Notes: generated by a model from the sequence alone, not told the origin. A DNA stretch of 64,000 bases from Agelas oroides (GCA_949130485.1 OX422186.1:3265313-3329312), one strand, 5' to 3'; shown: positions 21,391 through 33,970, counted from the first letter of the stretch. Program-made: numbers and translations.

Positions 21391-24319
21391 GTGATACAGC
21401 ACAGATTCGAAGTTGGATTCTTCACGAATTGACTGAGAAGAAGCTGCTTACAAATGACAACACATCAAATAGCTCACTTACTCAGAAACCATCAACAAAT
21501 ACATCTGAGGCAAAGTCCAACAGTTATCTCAGCTCAGACAGTGACTTTGAAGACAAGTCAGCAGTCATACGAAAAAGAAAGAAGCAGATTAGTAAATCCT
21601 CAAAGTTTGAAAGCGATGGCAATAGTAGTGATGCACATGTTTGTAATGGTCATAGTACAAATATCTCAAGTGGGTTCACTAACTTATCTTCCCCCAAGTC
21701 CCTCAATTGGGAATAACTTCCTGCTGATATCCAGTCTGTACTACCACATGATGAAGAATATTCATACGTTATCCAATCATACCAGGAGCAGGAAACTAGA
21801 TCATTTGAAGGTGCTCCGGAATTTGCTTTTAGTGCAGTAATTCGAATCAATCTTGAAAGCAATGAAGCAGTTGACAACTGGCTGAAGAAAATGATGGAAA
21901 CAAGCTTGTGCACTTACAGAGTGTCCAGAGGAGGGCATAAACCAGTAGGCAAACGCTTACTTTGTAAACATGAGATGCACTGTCAACACTCTAGAAAGGC
22001 TCTTACACCTAAACAGATACAGAAATCTGCTGCTGCAAAAGCAAAGAAACTGAGAAAACCTCTATGTACTTTAGTGAGAGACAAGAAAACACAGTGATAA
22101 AGTGAGAGTAGATGGACACTACAAAGAAACAGAAAAGAGCAGCTGAACGACATCCTTACCTGTTGAGCCACAGAGCTGTATTAAAGCTGGATTTCATCCA
22201 CAACCATTCTATTCATGCTGCTCATCCTCTCAGCTTTCACCCTATCAGTGAAAACACAAAGCAGCAATTCTTTGAGTATTTTGACAAAGGCCATTGTGCC
22301 TCATCTGCAAGGCACACACATGAACAAATGATTCTCAACTCAGAAACAGATGCTCACAAACAAACAGTGCTAGCAGATCGTGCAACTAATCCAAACATAC
22401 AAGACATATGTCGTTTGTTCATTGAATGGAGAAAGAGAAACTATGGAGCAGAGGATGGAAAACAAATGTTTGAAAGGCTACAGGATGAAGTAGACCAGTA
22501 CAATGAAAAGCATCCAAGTATGGGTGGAAAAGCACTGCTGCAGTAGATGATGACAAAGATGTGGACAGTGGAAGTGAATGCATTCCAAAGAAAAAGAAGA
22601 AAAGAGAGATATCAAATAAACCACTAATATTGGTTCTTTTGACCCCACTGATGGCACGTGCTCATCAAGAAATTCAACAAGCTAGTGAAATTGTGTTCTG
22701 TGACTCAACAGCATCTCTTGACAGATTTAACACATCTATATTCATTTTGTCGACTGCCAGTACTGCATCTGGTGTACCTCTAGCAATAATGCTAACATCA
22801 GATGAACGAGAGCACACTATTCACAGAGCATTTGAGATGGTTAAGGAAATTTTACCACCCTGGTCATTTTTTGGCAATGGACCAAATACTATTCATGATA
22901 GATGACAGCTCTTCTGAACAAACAGCTATTAATAAGGCATGGCCATCAGCTGTAGTTATCCTCTGCACTTTTCACTTCCTTCAAAGACGATGGGTATGGC
23001 TGCAAGATGGATAAAAATGATCGTCTGATTCTTATTGAAAAACTAAAGAACATGGTATATGCAAACAGCGAGAGCGCTCTTGAGTCTCATTACCATAAAC
23101 TACTTCAACATGTCCACAAGCTACTACATACCCTAATTTTTTGCAACATCTACAGTCTGTTTGGGAAAAGAGACGTACATGGGCACACTGTTATCGAAGC
23201 ACTCTGCCAGTATGAGGAAATCACACAAATAATTACGCTGAAGCTGGGATCCGAATACTTAAAGAACTGATATTCTCAAGGTTGAAGGCCTGTAACCTTA
23301 TTCAAATGTTTTCCTTTGTCACAGAAATCATGGAGATATTCTATCAAAAGAAACGTCTGAGCCTTGCTAACAATAAAATACAAACATATATAGCCTTACG
23401 TTTTCAGGGGATTAATGCTCAGAGACTGGATAAGGATGACATTCAACCCAGAGATAATGGATGGTACAAAGTTCAAAGTCAGACAACTCGTGGTGACTAT
23501 TACTCAGTGAATACCCACATCGGATTTTGTACATGTCCTAAGGGAAGAGATGGCTCACCTTGTTTACACTAAGCTGCTGTAGTTGTCCAGTATGGAGAAT
23601 ATGGGCTCAACTTCATCACCAGCATGTCACCTTCAGCAAGACAAAAGCTCGCACGAATTGCGCTTGGAGATGGTGCCATAAAGGACCCAGGCTTTTATTC
23701 TTCAATCCATCAAGAGTCCCTTGAGCATAAATACGGGGTGAAGGGAAAGACCAGATAAAACCATCATCACTTGACACAATGGACTTCAGCAGTACCCACT
23801 GGGATTTGATTCGGGCAGGTGCTTATGAGGACAATGAAGAGCCAGCTACTGACATAATCTCCCCAAACTTAGAAGAGACATGTAAAATGATTGATTCTGT
23901 AGCAGAGGATTTAAAAAGAAGGCTAAGAAAGCACCCTCTTGATGAACAGTTATTTTCAGGTACAAATAAATTCATTGATCGATACAACTGCTACTCATCC
24001 CGCAAGTCAAATGCAATGCTAACTTCTGCTCTTCACAAATTTGGATGGGTTTTTGGAGGATCGATCTGTTACGTCACAAAAGTTTGGAAGACTGCGTCAT
24101 GGAAAACGAATTACGATTCAAGCCACAGCTGCTGGCAGACGTAGAAAAGGAGTAAAAAAAGGGAAAGCTCCAGTTGTATCTGGAAGGCCAGCTGGATCTC
24201 AATCTGTCAACATTGCTGACAAACACCCCATGCAGGTTCGTAATGAACCTAAGGGTAAACGTCTTCAAAATCTTAGTGCTAACATCGCTAAAGGCCAGCA
24301 AAATGCTGGTAAATGGTAA
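21391..24319 (+). pseudogene. MULE transposase with SWIM zinc finger
   Basis: An acidic and serine-rich linker follows the peptidase, then a zinc-binding DNA-recognition region (CKHEMHCQHSRKAL, HNHSIHAAHPLSFHPIS). The MULE catalytic core has VFCDSTASLDRFNTSIFI (first Asp), then IDDSSSEQTAINKAWPSA (second Asp), then CTFHFLQRRW and NNYAEAGIRILKELIFSR (likely Glu). The SWIM finger is HIGFCTCPKGRDGSPCLH, followed by a basic tail (RHGKRI, ATAAGRRRKG, NAGKW stop at 24317-24319). The reading frame is broken by a TAA at about 21714, stops near 22098 and 22545, a shift near 22890, and stops near 23013 and 23571. The order matches animal MULE transposases. This copy cannot encode an intact protein as it stands. 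Confidence 0.87.
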
Positions 24320-24345
24320 ACTCATACCCTCAGACTATCTATTGT

Positions 24346-25060
24346 ATATGTTACAGCCGGATTTCAAACCTTTGACCGGTTTTTAAACCGTTCAACCGGA
24401 TTATAAGCTGGTCAGCCGGATTTAAAACCGGTTGGTTTACGCGAAGTCAAAAAGCGGGTCAATAAGCCGGCGTGCGCTGTCAAAAAGCGGGCCCGCGCAT
24501 GTGCTGGACGGCTTACCACCTCGTGCGCGTGGTCAACGGTCTTTCAGGTGTGCCGATAAAAGCTACTGGAAAGAGAAGCTGCAAAACAATCTGGGAACGA
24601 GGCTAGTCAGTTCTTTTTCATGTTAATCTTAGCTTTACTTGTGTATAGTCTCACAGGCAAGACCCAACCAACGCCAGCGCGGATCGATTTCAGTATCCGA
24701 TCCGCGCTGGCGTTGGTTGGGTCTCGCTTGCAAGACTACCTTGCTTGGTATACTTCAGTAAATCGTTTGGCCAGCTTCATGCAGTTCGGGCCACGGGCTG
24801 TTTGTTTGGCAAGCTTGTAAGTTTACAGCTTTCATGTCCTTCAGGCTGCTTGTAAACTATTCGGCCAGCTTCCAAGCCGTTCGGCCAGGTTTCAAACCGT
24901 TCAGCCTGGTTTCTAAACGGGACCACTTCGCTACGTAGTATTGAAAGCGGGCCAACCAGTTTAAAAACTGGCTGACCGGTTTATAAACTGGTGGCCCGTT
25001 TAAAAACTGGTCAAGTTTGCAATCGGTTCGCAACATATATACTGTCTCGCTATTTATATG
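24346..25060. other. Degenerate AACCGGTTT-rich repeat region
   Basis: Irregular repeats around ACCGGTTT, GCCGGATTT and CTGGCCGAACGG motifs at 24350-24440 and 24850-25030. It lies between the transposase end and the right inverted repeat, and may be subterminal transposase-binding sequence of the MULE. This is inference. Confidence 0.45.
24646..24738 (+). mobile_element. Fold-back element with GACCCAACCAACGCCAGCGC arms
   Basis: TAGTCTCACAGGCAAGACCC to GCGCGGATCG pairs almost perfectly with the complement on the right. The TAGTCT end resembles the other TAGTCTC families, but no clear target duplication remains. Confidence 0.75.
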
Positions 25061-25186
25061 TGTACATGCAAGGTACTTACTGTGTCTGTGAAACGAACGA
25101 TAGCTCGTGCGATCGGGAGTTGGAAGTTCAACAAGGTTCAAGGTTCATATTCCATCTGCGGCCTGTGGGCTCGGCATGTTACGTTA

Positions 25187-25266
25187 GGACCACACCCCTT
25201 GGCGCATGCACACACAGTGGCCATTGCCAAAGTCTAAGTCGAAAGTACGCCCAAAAAAAAATTCGC
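25187..25266 (-). repeat. Right terminal inverted repeat of the MULE
   Basis: Complement of 17107-17189. The 10 bp CCTCCCCTGG target duplication follows at 25267-25276. Confidence 0.82.
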
Positions 25267-25276
25267 CCTCCCCTGG

Positions 25277-26282
25277 TTGGAATGACGTAACGTGCAGAAG
25301 TAGTCTCGTACCCAGACTCGGGTTAGATAGAGTGTTCACAGTGAAATATGCATGAAGCATGTTCTGAGCCTAAGGAATAGTCCAGTCTATGCAATAGAAT
25401 TTATTACACATTATTAGATATACCCAGTACAAGGATGACAAGTCCCTGCTTTTATACTGTGGCTACTCCTTTTCTAGGACATGCATTTAACTTAGCTTCT
25501 GCATTTCTGTTCACATTTTGGCACTACATGTACAAGTATAATATGGCACTAACAGTTACTGAAAATTACCAACCACTATCATCTATTCTGAAAACATATT
25601 AGCTAACCCCTGTCTTCCTCATACCCACAGTTACTCCAGTCAGTTCATCTCCTTCCACATCATATCTCTCATCAATGTGGCAACTGGCAAGTTGGTGCAT
25701 CCACATCCAGGTCCACAAGACCTTCCAATGGCACCCATGTAATATTGATCTGAGCTACCCAGCATGAGTGGTGTATACATATGATAGCTACTGGTTGCAC
25801 AGATTCAGTTAGCTACAATGATGATGTAATGCTGTAATATGTCTCCCCCAATATGGGAAGCCTGTGAAGGTTTTTTTTGTGCATAGATAGTGGAGTAGTA
25901 CAACACAATTCTGCTTTCATTCTAGAAATCAAAGATTGCATTTGTATAGTCTATCTAACATTCATCACTCCTTTTGTATTAGTACGATGCATATACTAGC
26001 AGTAAGCAATCAGTCTTCTCAAGCAGGAGCTGAACCATCAACCCAACCTATTAAAACTCTGCTAGCTTTGTGTGCTACGTTTTCAATAGACTAAGCAAAT
26101 ACTCTAATTCATGTAGCTAAAGCTGCATACAAACGCTGAACCCATATTAGTCTGCATGCACTACACTTGCTGCAGAACTACAAACTACATACATTCACAT
26201 GTACCAAAAGACAAGACAGTAAGAGAGGCAAGGCTGGTAGGAGATTGTGTTGGAATGCTTCTACCGGTGGATGAATCTTGTT
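25277..26282. other. No gene recognised
   Basis: AT-rich sequence without long frames. A CATAGATAGTGGAGT end occurs near 25884. Confidence 0.45.
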
Positions 26283-26366
26283 AAGAACATAGAAGTGGTT
26301 TTTAGTGCAAAAAGGTCAGTCCAGTAGCCCATTTCAGTAGTCCAGTGGTCATTGACAGCATTAGGG
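26283..26366 (+). repeat. Solo end of the GGCTGTCAATAATCAC element family
   Basis: AGTGCAAAAAGGTCAGTCC and AGTAGTCCAGTGGTCATTGA match the inverted ends of 52647-53440. Only one end is present here. Confidence 0.7.
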
Positions 26367-26939
26367 GAGGATGGATGATCATGGTTCACCAGTGCCTGCT
26401 AATAGCAGTCACATGCATTCAAACGTGTCTTTACAGCTAAAGGCTCGCATTTGACATAACACAGTGCAGTAGCAATATACTGTGCCTACATTCATTTCCT
26501 CACAAGTGTATCTTCACTGTATAGCTAGTACTCCCAATGGAAAATTGAAGGTGCAATGATTTCGGATTTGTTGTGTTAGAACTATGCTCTATCTGAGTTA
26601 ATGTTACATGATTAAATATAGACTAGAACAGTTCTTGCGCATAGCTATGCATTCTTTGGACAATTTGTCTTGTACACAGGATTAGCTAAGTGTCAGAAAT
26701 TGGGTCAAATTTTGACAATCGACCTTTGAAGCTCCACTCTGAACCAATGGATTTCACTAATGAATCTTATGCAAAATGCCTGGAGGATATGAGTTTATAG
26801 CTGACAAGAGACTATATTTCACCGTTATTAATTTTTATGTTGCAATGTCACATCTTGTTGATAGAAAAATGATAGTTTGAACTAACTTATAACAATTAAT
26901 TTAGAATACACAAATGTAATTGATTGGAAGAGTATTTAA

Positions 26940-27556
26940 CTCTTTACCCCCGATAACGCCCGTATGCGCCCGGAATTTTGACAACCTTTAAACCCGATAG
27001 CGCCCGTATGCGCCCGAGTTAGCTTCCGGCTATTTATCGTCACAGCTGCGCATTTTTGAATTAGTACATAGTTATTATAAGCCACAGGGAGTCGATCGAA
27101 GCATAATTAGGCGGGGTGTCCCATAGGGACTTTCCCCGGAAATCGCGTTCGAAGTTTGGCTGCCGACCGTGTTGAACCTAGCATTGTCACAGAACAGCTT
27201 GTATCCTACACACAACTGGTTCTACAGAATTGTTTCTAGCTAATCATCTAAACAACAATGAAAACGTACCTTCGCTGGGAGTTTGGCCACGGATTTCCCG
27301 TCATTTCCAATGGATAGCGAGTACCCGCTTTTCATCCGTTCTGGCTTAGTCGAACTTCACTATCAACTCGTATGACTACTTCCTGAGTAAAGCAGGTTAG
27401 TTTTTGATTAAACTAAGCCTAACTATCAACCTGTGAACTCAGCTAGTTTACAAGATATAACGCTATCAATCGTCATGATACAAAATCGCCATTTTTCAAT
27501 ATCTTGTCTCGTGGCTACGAGATTGATTTCTGCGCATGCGCGTCGGGGGTAAAGAG
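26940..27556 (+). mobile_element. piggyBac-like MITE (TTAA target), 617 bp
   Basis: TTAA at 26936-26939 and 27557-27560 flanks inverted ends CTCTTTACCCCCGA. The left end also has two units of GATAGCGCCCGTATGCGCCC. There is no transposase. TTAA target and CYCTTT ends are the piggyBac pattern. Confidence 0.8.
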
Positions 27557-27803
27557 TTAAAATTAAGGGGATACATGTACTTTGTTGAAGGTACTGTATG
27601 TTCCTATAATTATAACTTCCCATAAAAATAAATCTTTTTATACAAAAATTGGTGTCTCTCCCTTTTCTCCTACATGCATGTAACTGGATGATGTCATAGA
27701 TGGGGCCTAAGATTGCCCATTAGTTGGTTGTTAGTCATTAGTGTTATATACAACTGTAGGATTTATCCAATTGTGGCTTAACCATATGTTCTGTATTAAA
27801 TTC

Positions 27804-27956
27804 AGTGCGTGTGTGTGTGCATGTGTGTGAGTGTGTGCGTGTGTGTGTTGTGTGCGTGTGTGTGTGTGTGTGTGTTGTGTGTGTGTGTGTGTGTGTGTGT
27901 GCATGTGTGTGTGAGTGTGTGCGTGTGTGTGTTGTGTGCGTGTGTGTGTGTGTGTG

Positions 27957-28021
<65 letters not shown>

Positions 28022-28052
28022 CGTGTGTGTGTTGTGTGCGTGTGTGTGTGTG

Positions 28053-28118
<66 letters not shown>
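27804..28118 (+). repeat. Compound (GT)n microsatellite
   Basis: About 315 bp of GT repeats broken by GC and TT variants, with a larger 100-110 bp period in the first half. Open frames across it are artefacts. Confidence 0.97.
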
Positions 28119-28120
<2 letters not shown>

Positions 28121-28562
28121 ACATCACATGACTTCTATCCAATCAGGTGTATCGGATTGACATTTAAATTCAATGTTAATATCACATAACCTCTATCCAA
28201 TCAGAAGCATCAAATTAGGTCACATGTTTGGGGCTTATTAACCATTTCTTGTCATGACTGCTGGATGTTGCCAAACAGCTATCCTCAGTTTATTGCAACA
28301 GTATGTGGACAGTTTAGCACCCAACGAAGCCTGAAAGTATATGTAATAGCTATAGTGCTGTGGTGAGTGAATGGTACTGGGAACCGTGTGATTTTGAAGT
28401 GGAATGCAGTCCGTTAACAAGTGTACTTTGTCTGTGTGAAGTCTGGGAATAGACTATTGTTTACTGGCTTACCAAGCAGCTCCATCTGTTGTATTACTCC
28501 AATGGTCTGAGCTCAGCCTGTAGCTACACACCATCAGGTCGCTGTAAATGGGATGAATTCAT

Positions 28563-28621
28563 CATCCTTATGGGTAGTGTGCTTTGTAGTGCATCCTTAT
28601 GGGTAGTGTGCTTTGTAGTGC
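28563..28621 (+). repeat. 29 bp unit repeated twice
   Basis: ATCCTTATGGGTAGTGTGCT and the following TTGTAGTGC occur twice in direct tandem. Confidence 0.9.
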
Positions 28622-28935
28622 AGCTTATAACAAGTTATTTCATGAGCAGTTAATGCTCAAACATGTGACCCAATTCAAGCATACCTAGTTGACTGGAGGT
28701 GATGTGATTTGCAGAATTTAAGTTTGAATAGCTATCAGTCAAGTAATGAGGTACATCAGTCCAGTCCAGTTTCAAGACACGACCCCACTTTTGCCCCTTG
28801 TCTTATTAATGTTGTTAACCACAAGCCCAGAGTTGTGGGTCAAATTTCAGTGACAAACATGTAGTCAATTGCCAACTGTCTTTCTGGTTCTTGAAAAAAG
28901 CTACAAACACATATAGATGGAACAGTGACTGGCAG

Positions 28936-28973
28936 CAAGGTATCCTGGCCTATATATAGGCCAGGATACCTTG
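28936..28973 (+). repeat. Perfect 38 bp palindrome
   Basis: CAAGGTATCCTGGCCTATA followed immediately by its exact reverse complement, with no loop. Confidence 0.95.
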
Positions 28974-29034
28974 TTATGAAATACTCTGGTTGCATGAGTA
29001 GTGGAGCAATCCTATAGTTGATTATTAGTGAGCA

Positions 29035-30040
29035 AATATAATTGCGGAGATTTTAACCTTTTGGAACGAAAAAATTACCTGATATAAAATGAGTGAGATT
29101 TACATGTGAATGAGTGAGACGTATTGAATAATAAATTGTTTTGAAGATTATAGCTAGAATATAAGTAAAAGTATCAGTATGCTTTTATTTTGGATTTTCA
29201 GGCCAAAAGAAACACTTCATTTGCAGTTGGTTAGACACTGACTGGATCACCAAAGCTATAATCAGTGTGACTTTGATCAATCAGAGACAATAAAAAAAAA
29301 TGTTATATTAAGTCGTGTTACAACTTTCAACTTACACTTACTGCATGTTGCATGAAGTGGCCAGTGAAAGATATCAAGAGGTTCTCCCTTTACTAATGCA
29401 CTTCAAGCGGACAGAAATCTAGGATCTGAACTCAGAAGTGAAATTGAAGATTTTTAATTGGACAACTGGTTGCAAGAGGTTATGTATCCAGTATCAGGAA
29501 AGCCATGGTTGTTGCAGTGCTTTTCAGAATGCACTTTTATTGCTTGTGGTACTACCTACCCAGGAAATCAGGAGATGTCCCACCAGTGAACCCTCTTCTT
29601 TTTATGAGATTGGTAGTATGTGCCAGCATAGTATTTCGGAAGCTTTATTCAACAGCTTTTCACAATCAGGTTCCTCTAACCCCATCTCCTATCAAAGAAA
29701 ATATCACAACACATGCATGCAATGGTTGGATGAATCGGTTTTCATGAGATTGGTAGCCATGTACAGTGAGGACAATGATACATTGTGAACTAAAGTGAAG
29801 CATATGGTAGCTAAAGAATGAGTGGCCTGGCAAGCCACCCAAATGGTGGTTTCATGGATTTGTGATTCATAACTCTGATCCAAGCTTCCAATTGGTTTGA
29901 ACATGAAGCAGCTCTCAGTTTGATTTCAAGGCTTGAAAGCCTCGCTCAGTTAGTGAAAGACTACCCACCCTCATCCTTGTCTCCAGCTGCTCCCCTCATT
30001 GACCTAGTACAGAGTGACAAAGATCCAGTTACCGATTTTG
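29035..30040 (+). repeat. Diverged 1.0-1.2 kb duplication, unit 1
   Basis: Aligns collinearly with 30224-31265, with shared stretches GGATTTTCAGGCCAAAA, TTGCAGTTGGTTAGACACTG and CAGCTCTCAGTTTGATTTCA. Frames that start after possible TTTTCAG acceptors are short and broken. I recognise no domain, so this may be a duplicated exon cluster or a repeat. Confidence 0.75.
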
Positions 30041-30223
30041 CACACTATTTTTGACACATTGGCAGAATATCACACTTGTTATTTGCTGAATCGCATGCTA
30101 TAGCAATCCAGCATGCTGTCCGGTTAGCACATGTGTAGTAGTAGTAACTGGAGACATCAGTTTTGACACACTTTTTGTGTCATATCAGCACACCTTTTTT
30201 TTCTGTGATATATATATATAAAT

Positions 30224-31265
30224 ATTATATGCAGAGATTTCAACCTCTTAGCATGTAAAAATTACCAGATAGCGGATTAAGATTGGCATTTGAATGAGTG
30301 AGATTTGTTTTGAAGACTATAGCTAGTAGACTTCTATATAAGTAATAGAAGTCAAAGTATCCAGTATGCTTGTACTTTGGATTTTCAGGCCAAAATTAAG
30401 AAACACATCATTTGCAGTTGGTTAGACACTGACTTGATCACCACAGCTATAATCAGTGTGACTTTGATCAGAGACAATCAAACTGAGAGCTGCTTCATGT
30501 TAATATTTAAGTGATGTTACAACTTTCAACTTACACATAATATATTGCATGTTGCATGAAGTGGTCAGTGAAAGATATAAAGAGGATCTATTTTTACTAA
30601 CTTGCACTGCAAGCAGATGAAACTCTAGCACCTGAACTCAGAAGTGAAGGTGAAGGTTCTTTAATTAAACAACTGGTTGCATGTGATTAGCTATGTATCA
30701 TTGCAAGTGGTTATGTATCTATTTTCAGGAAAGCCAAGGTTGTTGCAGTGCTTCTTGAACAATGCACTTTCATTACATGTGGTACTACCTACCCAGGAGA
30801 TGTCCCACCTCACAGTGAACCTCATAGGTTTCTTCCTTTTCACGAGATTGGTAGGGTGTGCAGCTTTATTCAACAGATTTGCACAATCAGGTTCTTCAAA
30901 CCCATCACCTATCAAAGCAATGATCACAAGCAATGATTAGATGAATGATTTTTCTTTCTTTTGTGATATTGGTAGGCATGTACTGTAAGAACAGTAAAGT
31001 GAAGCATAAGGATGATTTGCCTGGCAAGTCACCCAAGTGGTGGTTTCATGGATTTGTAATTCATAATTCTGATCCAAGGCTGATAGCATGGTTCAAGCTT
31101 CCAATTAGTTTGAACATGAAGCAGCTCTCAGTTTGATTTCAAGGCTTGAAAGCCTTCACTCAGGTAGTGAAAGACTACTCACCCTCATCTTTGTCTCCAG
31201 CTGCCACAATGATACTCCCCTCGTTGACCTAGTACAGAGTGACAAAGATCCAGTTACTGATCCTG
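30224..31265 (+). repeat. Diverged 1.0-1.2 kb duplication, unit 2
   Basis: Second unit of the tandem pair. It has small indels relative to unit 1, including loss of about 30 bp near 30790 and gain of CAAAATTAAG. A frame at 31133-31315 ends DKSHKNNTDTF; no known domain. Confidence 0.75.
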
Positions 31266-31329
31266 CTGTGGAGACTGGCGATAAGTCACATAAGAACAAC
31301 ACAGATACCTTTTAGTCCAGCAGTGAGGT

Positions 31330-33400
31330 CTGCTGGTAGAGTTTCTGTGCTAGCTACCTGTAATTTTTTTTATACTTAGTGTATTCCTTGCTTAGGCATA
31401 ACTTAGTGTATTCGTTGTTTACATAAATTATTGTGTTTGTGACTGATTCAAATAACTGGCTGGGAGGCAGTGGGGATGGGGGGTGAGCATGAAGCGCGAG
31501 GCGTTGCCAAGCGTAGAACGCTTACTACCATTGCATGTAAAGGATCCAAACAGTGGACTATGAGATAGGTAATAGCACTGTAGTAGGTGTATACTTCTCG
31601 GTTTGACACAGTCAAACTTTTAACATGCGGTAGATATTTCAGATGCATTACATTTGGAGCATGAAGTATTTACTTGCATGCTTTTTCTTAGCACTCTTAA
31701 TTAGCTAATTAAAGATTTACAACTTCTTTCTTGTTGGTTTCATAGAGATGCATCCTAGCCTAATTTTGCAGTCTGGTCATGTGGCTACTGAAGCAAGTAC
31801 TTGATAATCAGGTATGACCACAATCCATATTTTGTATGTGGACAGGTACTCCAGTGGATGTAATCTCAGACTGAGGCTTAGTGCTTTCAGCACTTACTTG
31901 TCATTGTCCACTCGCACAGAACATGGTTATGTAGACTAGAATCCAGTATTCATGCTAAATTTTGGCTTGCAGGGTTGGGTGCGGCAGTGTATGGCTTGTG
32001 TACTTTGACCTCAACCTGCTAACTTGGCAAAGTGTCCAGCGAATGGTTAGCTATACTGTGTATTTTATCTCACAGTGTTGAGTGCCTGTACAATGGTAAA
32101 ATAACCAACACAAACAATTAATGATTCCAGAACATAGTGACTCAATGTCTTCATAGACAGTTAGAGTGTTACAGTTTGGGTTTGCTGTGGCTTACTGTGA
32201 CTGTCACTGCTGACAGTGTAGCTGTCAACCAGAACTAAATGGTGGGTTGGCAAACGTTTACTATAAAAACAGGGTGGCATAGACACCAGAGGAAGTTATA
32301 CTAGGTCACACTCCTGCTTTTCATGCGAGAGTGTGGGTATATTTACCAGACTAGGCCTGAACTTGGGGTAGGAGGACAGAGCAGGATTTAGTTTAGGTAC
32401 TACAACTTTACAAGTGAGAGTGATCCATAATTTGGTGGTTGTTGTTGCTAATGCAGCTAGCACGATTGTAATCTGTGCTTCAAGTGTTTTCATGTTCTGA
32501 AAGTATAGCTACATATACTGCTCCTGTGTGTGTTGAGAATGTCACTGTCCACTGGGAAAAAAAAAAGAACAACTTTGTTGTTTAATATTTTTGATCTGAG
32601 CCATGAGAAGGATGCAAGTTACATGTTTCCAGGTTAACATCATCACGGGATGCCACTCTCACAAGCCATGCATAGGCATAATTTATATTTCACTTCTGAC
32701 TGAGTGGGTATGACTTGTTGTGTTCTGTATAACTGCTAAGTTACATAGTCAAGTTTTCCAAAGCCATGGTGATCCTTTTCCACAACCACAGTTTAAACAT
32801 GTGGTCATGGGGTCACAGCTGAGCTTAGGCAGTTTCAAATCATGACCTCATAACAAATATAACTATTGTGTGCTCATTGGTTATATAACTACTTCTTGAT
32901 ATTGCAACATGTAACCTAAGACAACACATAGTGATTTCTCTACAAACTCACATGAATGTTGCATGAGCAACAAAGTGCTTTTAGATCTGTTTTGTTTACT
33001 GCACTATTTTGGCTCTATAGCTAGTAATATATTTCATGTTATAACAGTGTTCCCACTCCCAAACCCAATGAGGGCACAGCAGACCTAGAGAGATGGTTAA
33101 ATGTTTGATAGTGGTTGAAGGTGCTTTGACATCTGTGCATGCATGAGTACAAGGAGAACAGCACTTAAAAGGACTTTAGCTGCTGAAAGTGTTACGTGAA
33201 TAAAGCTTGAGCAGAATGTTACCACTTATGTTGGTGAGGAGTTACAATGAAAGCAATCTCTCCTAGTGAGGCTTGGACCAAGTAACATTAAGTAGTATGG
33301 CATTCATAATGATACTTTCCCCCACTAACTGCTGTTTATCAGTGCTAACCTTAACATTACCAGCCAACAACACTAGCATATTCATTTTAATAAAGGAAGT
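31330..33400. other. No gene recognised
   Basis: About 2 kb of AT-rich sequence with short frames only. Confidence 0.45.
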
Positions 33401-33520
33401 TAGATGTTATGAGGTGAAAATAGAGGAAAGTGAAAAGGCCGGCTGTCACTGGGAGTCGAACCCTGGACACTCCTGGCTTGAGCCGCCAGTGCTAGTGCCA
33501 CTGAGCCACAACAGCCGGAC
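33401..33520 (-). repeat. tRNA-derived SINE
   Basis: On the minus strand TGGCTCAGTGGCACTAGC (A box) and GGGTTCGACTCCC (B box) are followed by the tail TTTTCACTTTCCTCTATTTT. The same tail follows the SINEs at 54451 and 54763. Confidence 0.75.
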
Positions 33521-33883
33521 AACCAACCCTCACAATCCTCTATATTTATGTAGAATCACATGGAGAAAAGGCCACTCCCAATATTTGCCTGACCTAAGAC
33601 AGTGTAGTTGAAAAAAGAAAATTGAGATCCTACTAGGACCTGAACCTGAATTGTGTTTATGTGATTATAGCTACAATCGAACCACTGTATCTTTGACATT
33701 GGAGCCAATGGCCATGGTATGCTGCTACAATGCCAGAGCTCCAGCAAGTAATAGCAGTCTGTACGTATGCATGTTGTGTAGGAAAGAAATTCAACCAACA
33801 TTGTTGAATGGGATCAAGGCAGGATTTTCAGAAGGGGGGTTACATGGATGTCTGGTGTGTATGCATACATGCATAAGCATGCA

Positions 33884-33970
33884 GGACTAGGGGGTCTGGG
33901 GGCATGCTCCCCGAGGAAATTCAAATTAGATGCTCTGATATTGCTTCTGAGGTCATTTTGGGACAGAAGC
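33884..33970 (+). repeat. Fragment with the shared MITE core
   Basis: GGGGGTCTGGGGGCATGC and AGATGCTCTGATATTGCTTC match the interior of the MITEs at 1429-1712 and 8712-9038. The ends are not recognisable. Confidence 0.6.

Larger units (their letters stand above)
17107..25266 (+). mobile_element. 8.2 kb Mutator-like element (MULE) carrying a ULP1 protease and a transposase
   Basis: The ends are inverted repeats of about 80 bp (17107-17189 and 25187-25266), sharing GGGCGTACTTT, GACTTAGACTTT and a GCATGCGC..AAGGGGTG block. CCTCCCCTGG lies directly outside both ends (17097-17106 and 25267-25276), a 10 bp target duplication within the 8-11 bp range known for MULEs. Inside are, in order, a multi-exon ULP1-type peptidase and a MULE transposase with SWIM finger, both on the plus strand. 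Four other elements are nested at 17283, 17734, 18128 and 20254. Reading frames are broken, so this copy should be dead. ULP1 capture by MULEs is known from plants; I am less sure how often it has been reported in animals. Confidence 0.82.

Noticed and set aside
27805-28189. Three overlapping Cys-Val-rich frames
   Set aside because: Produced by the compound (GT)n repeat, not genes.
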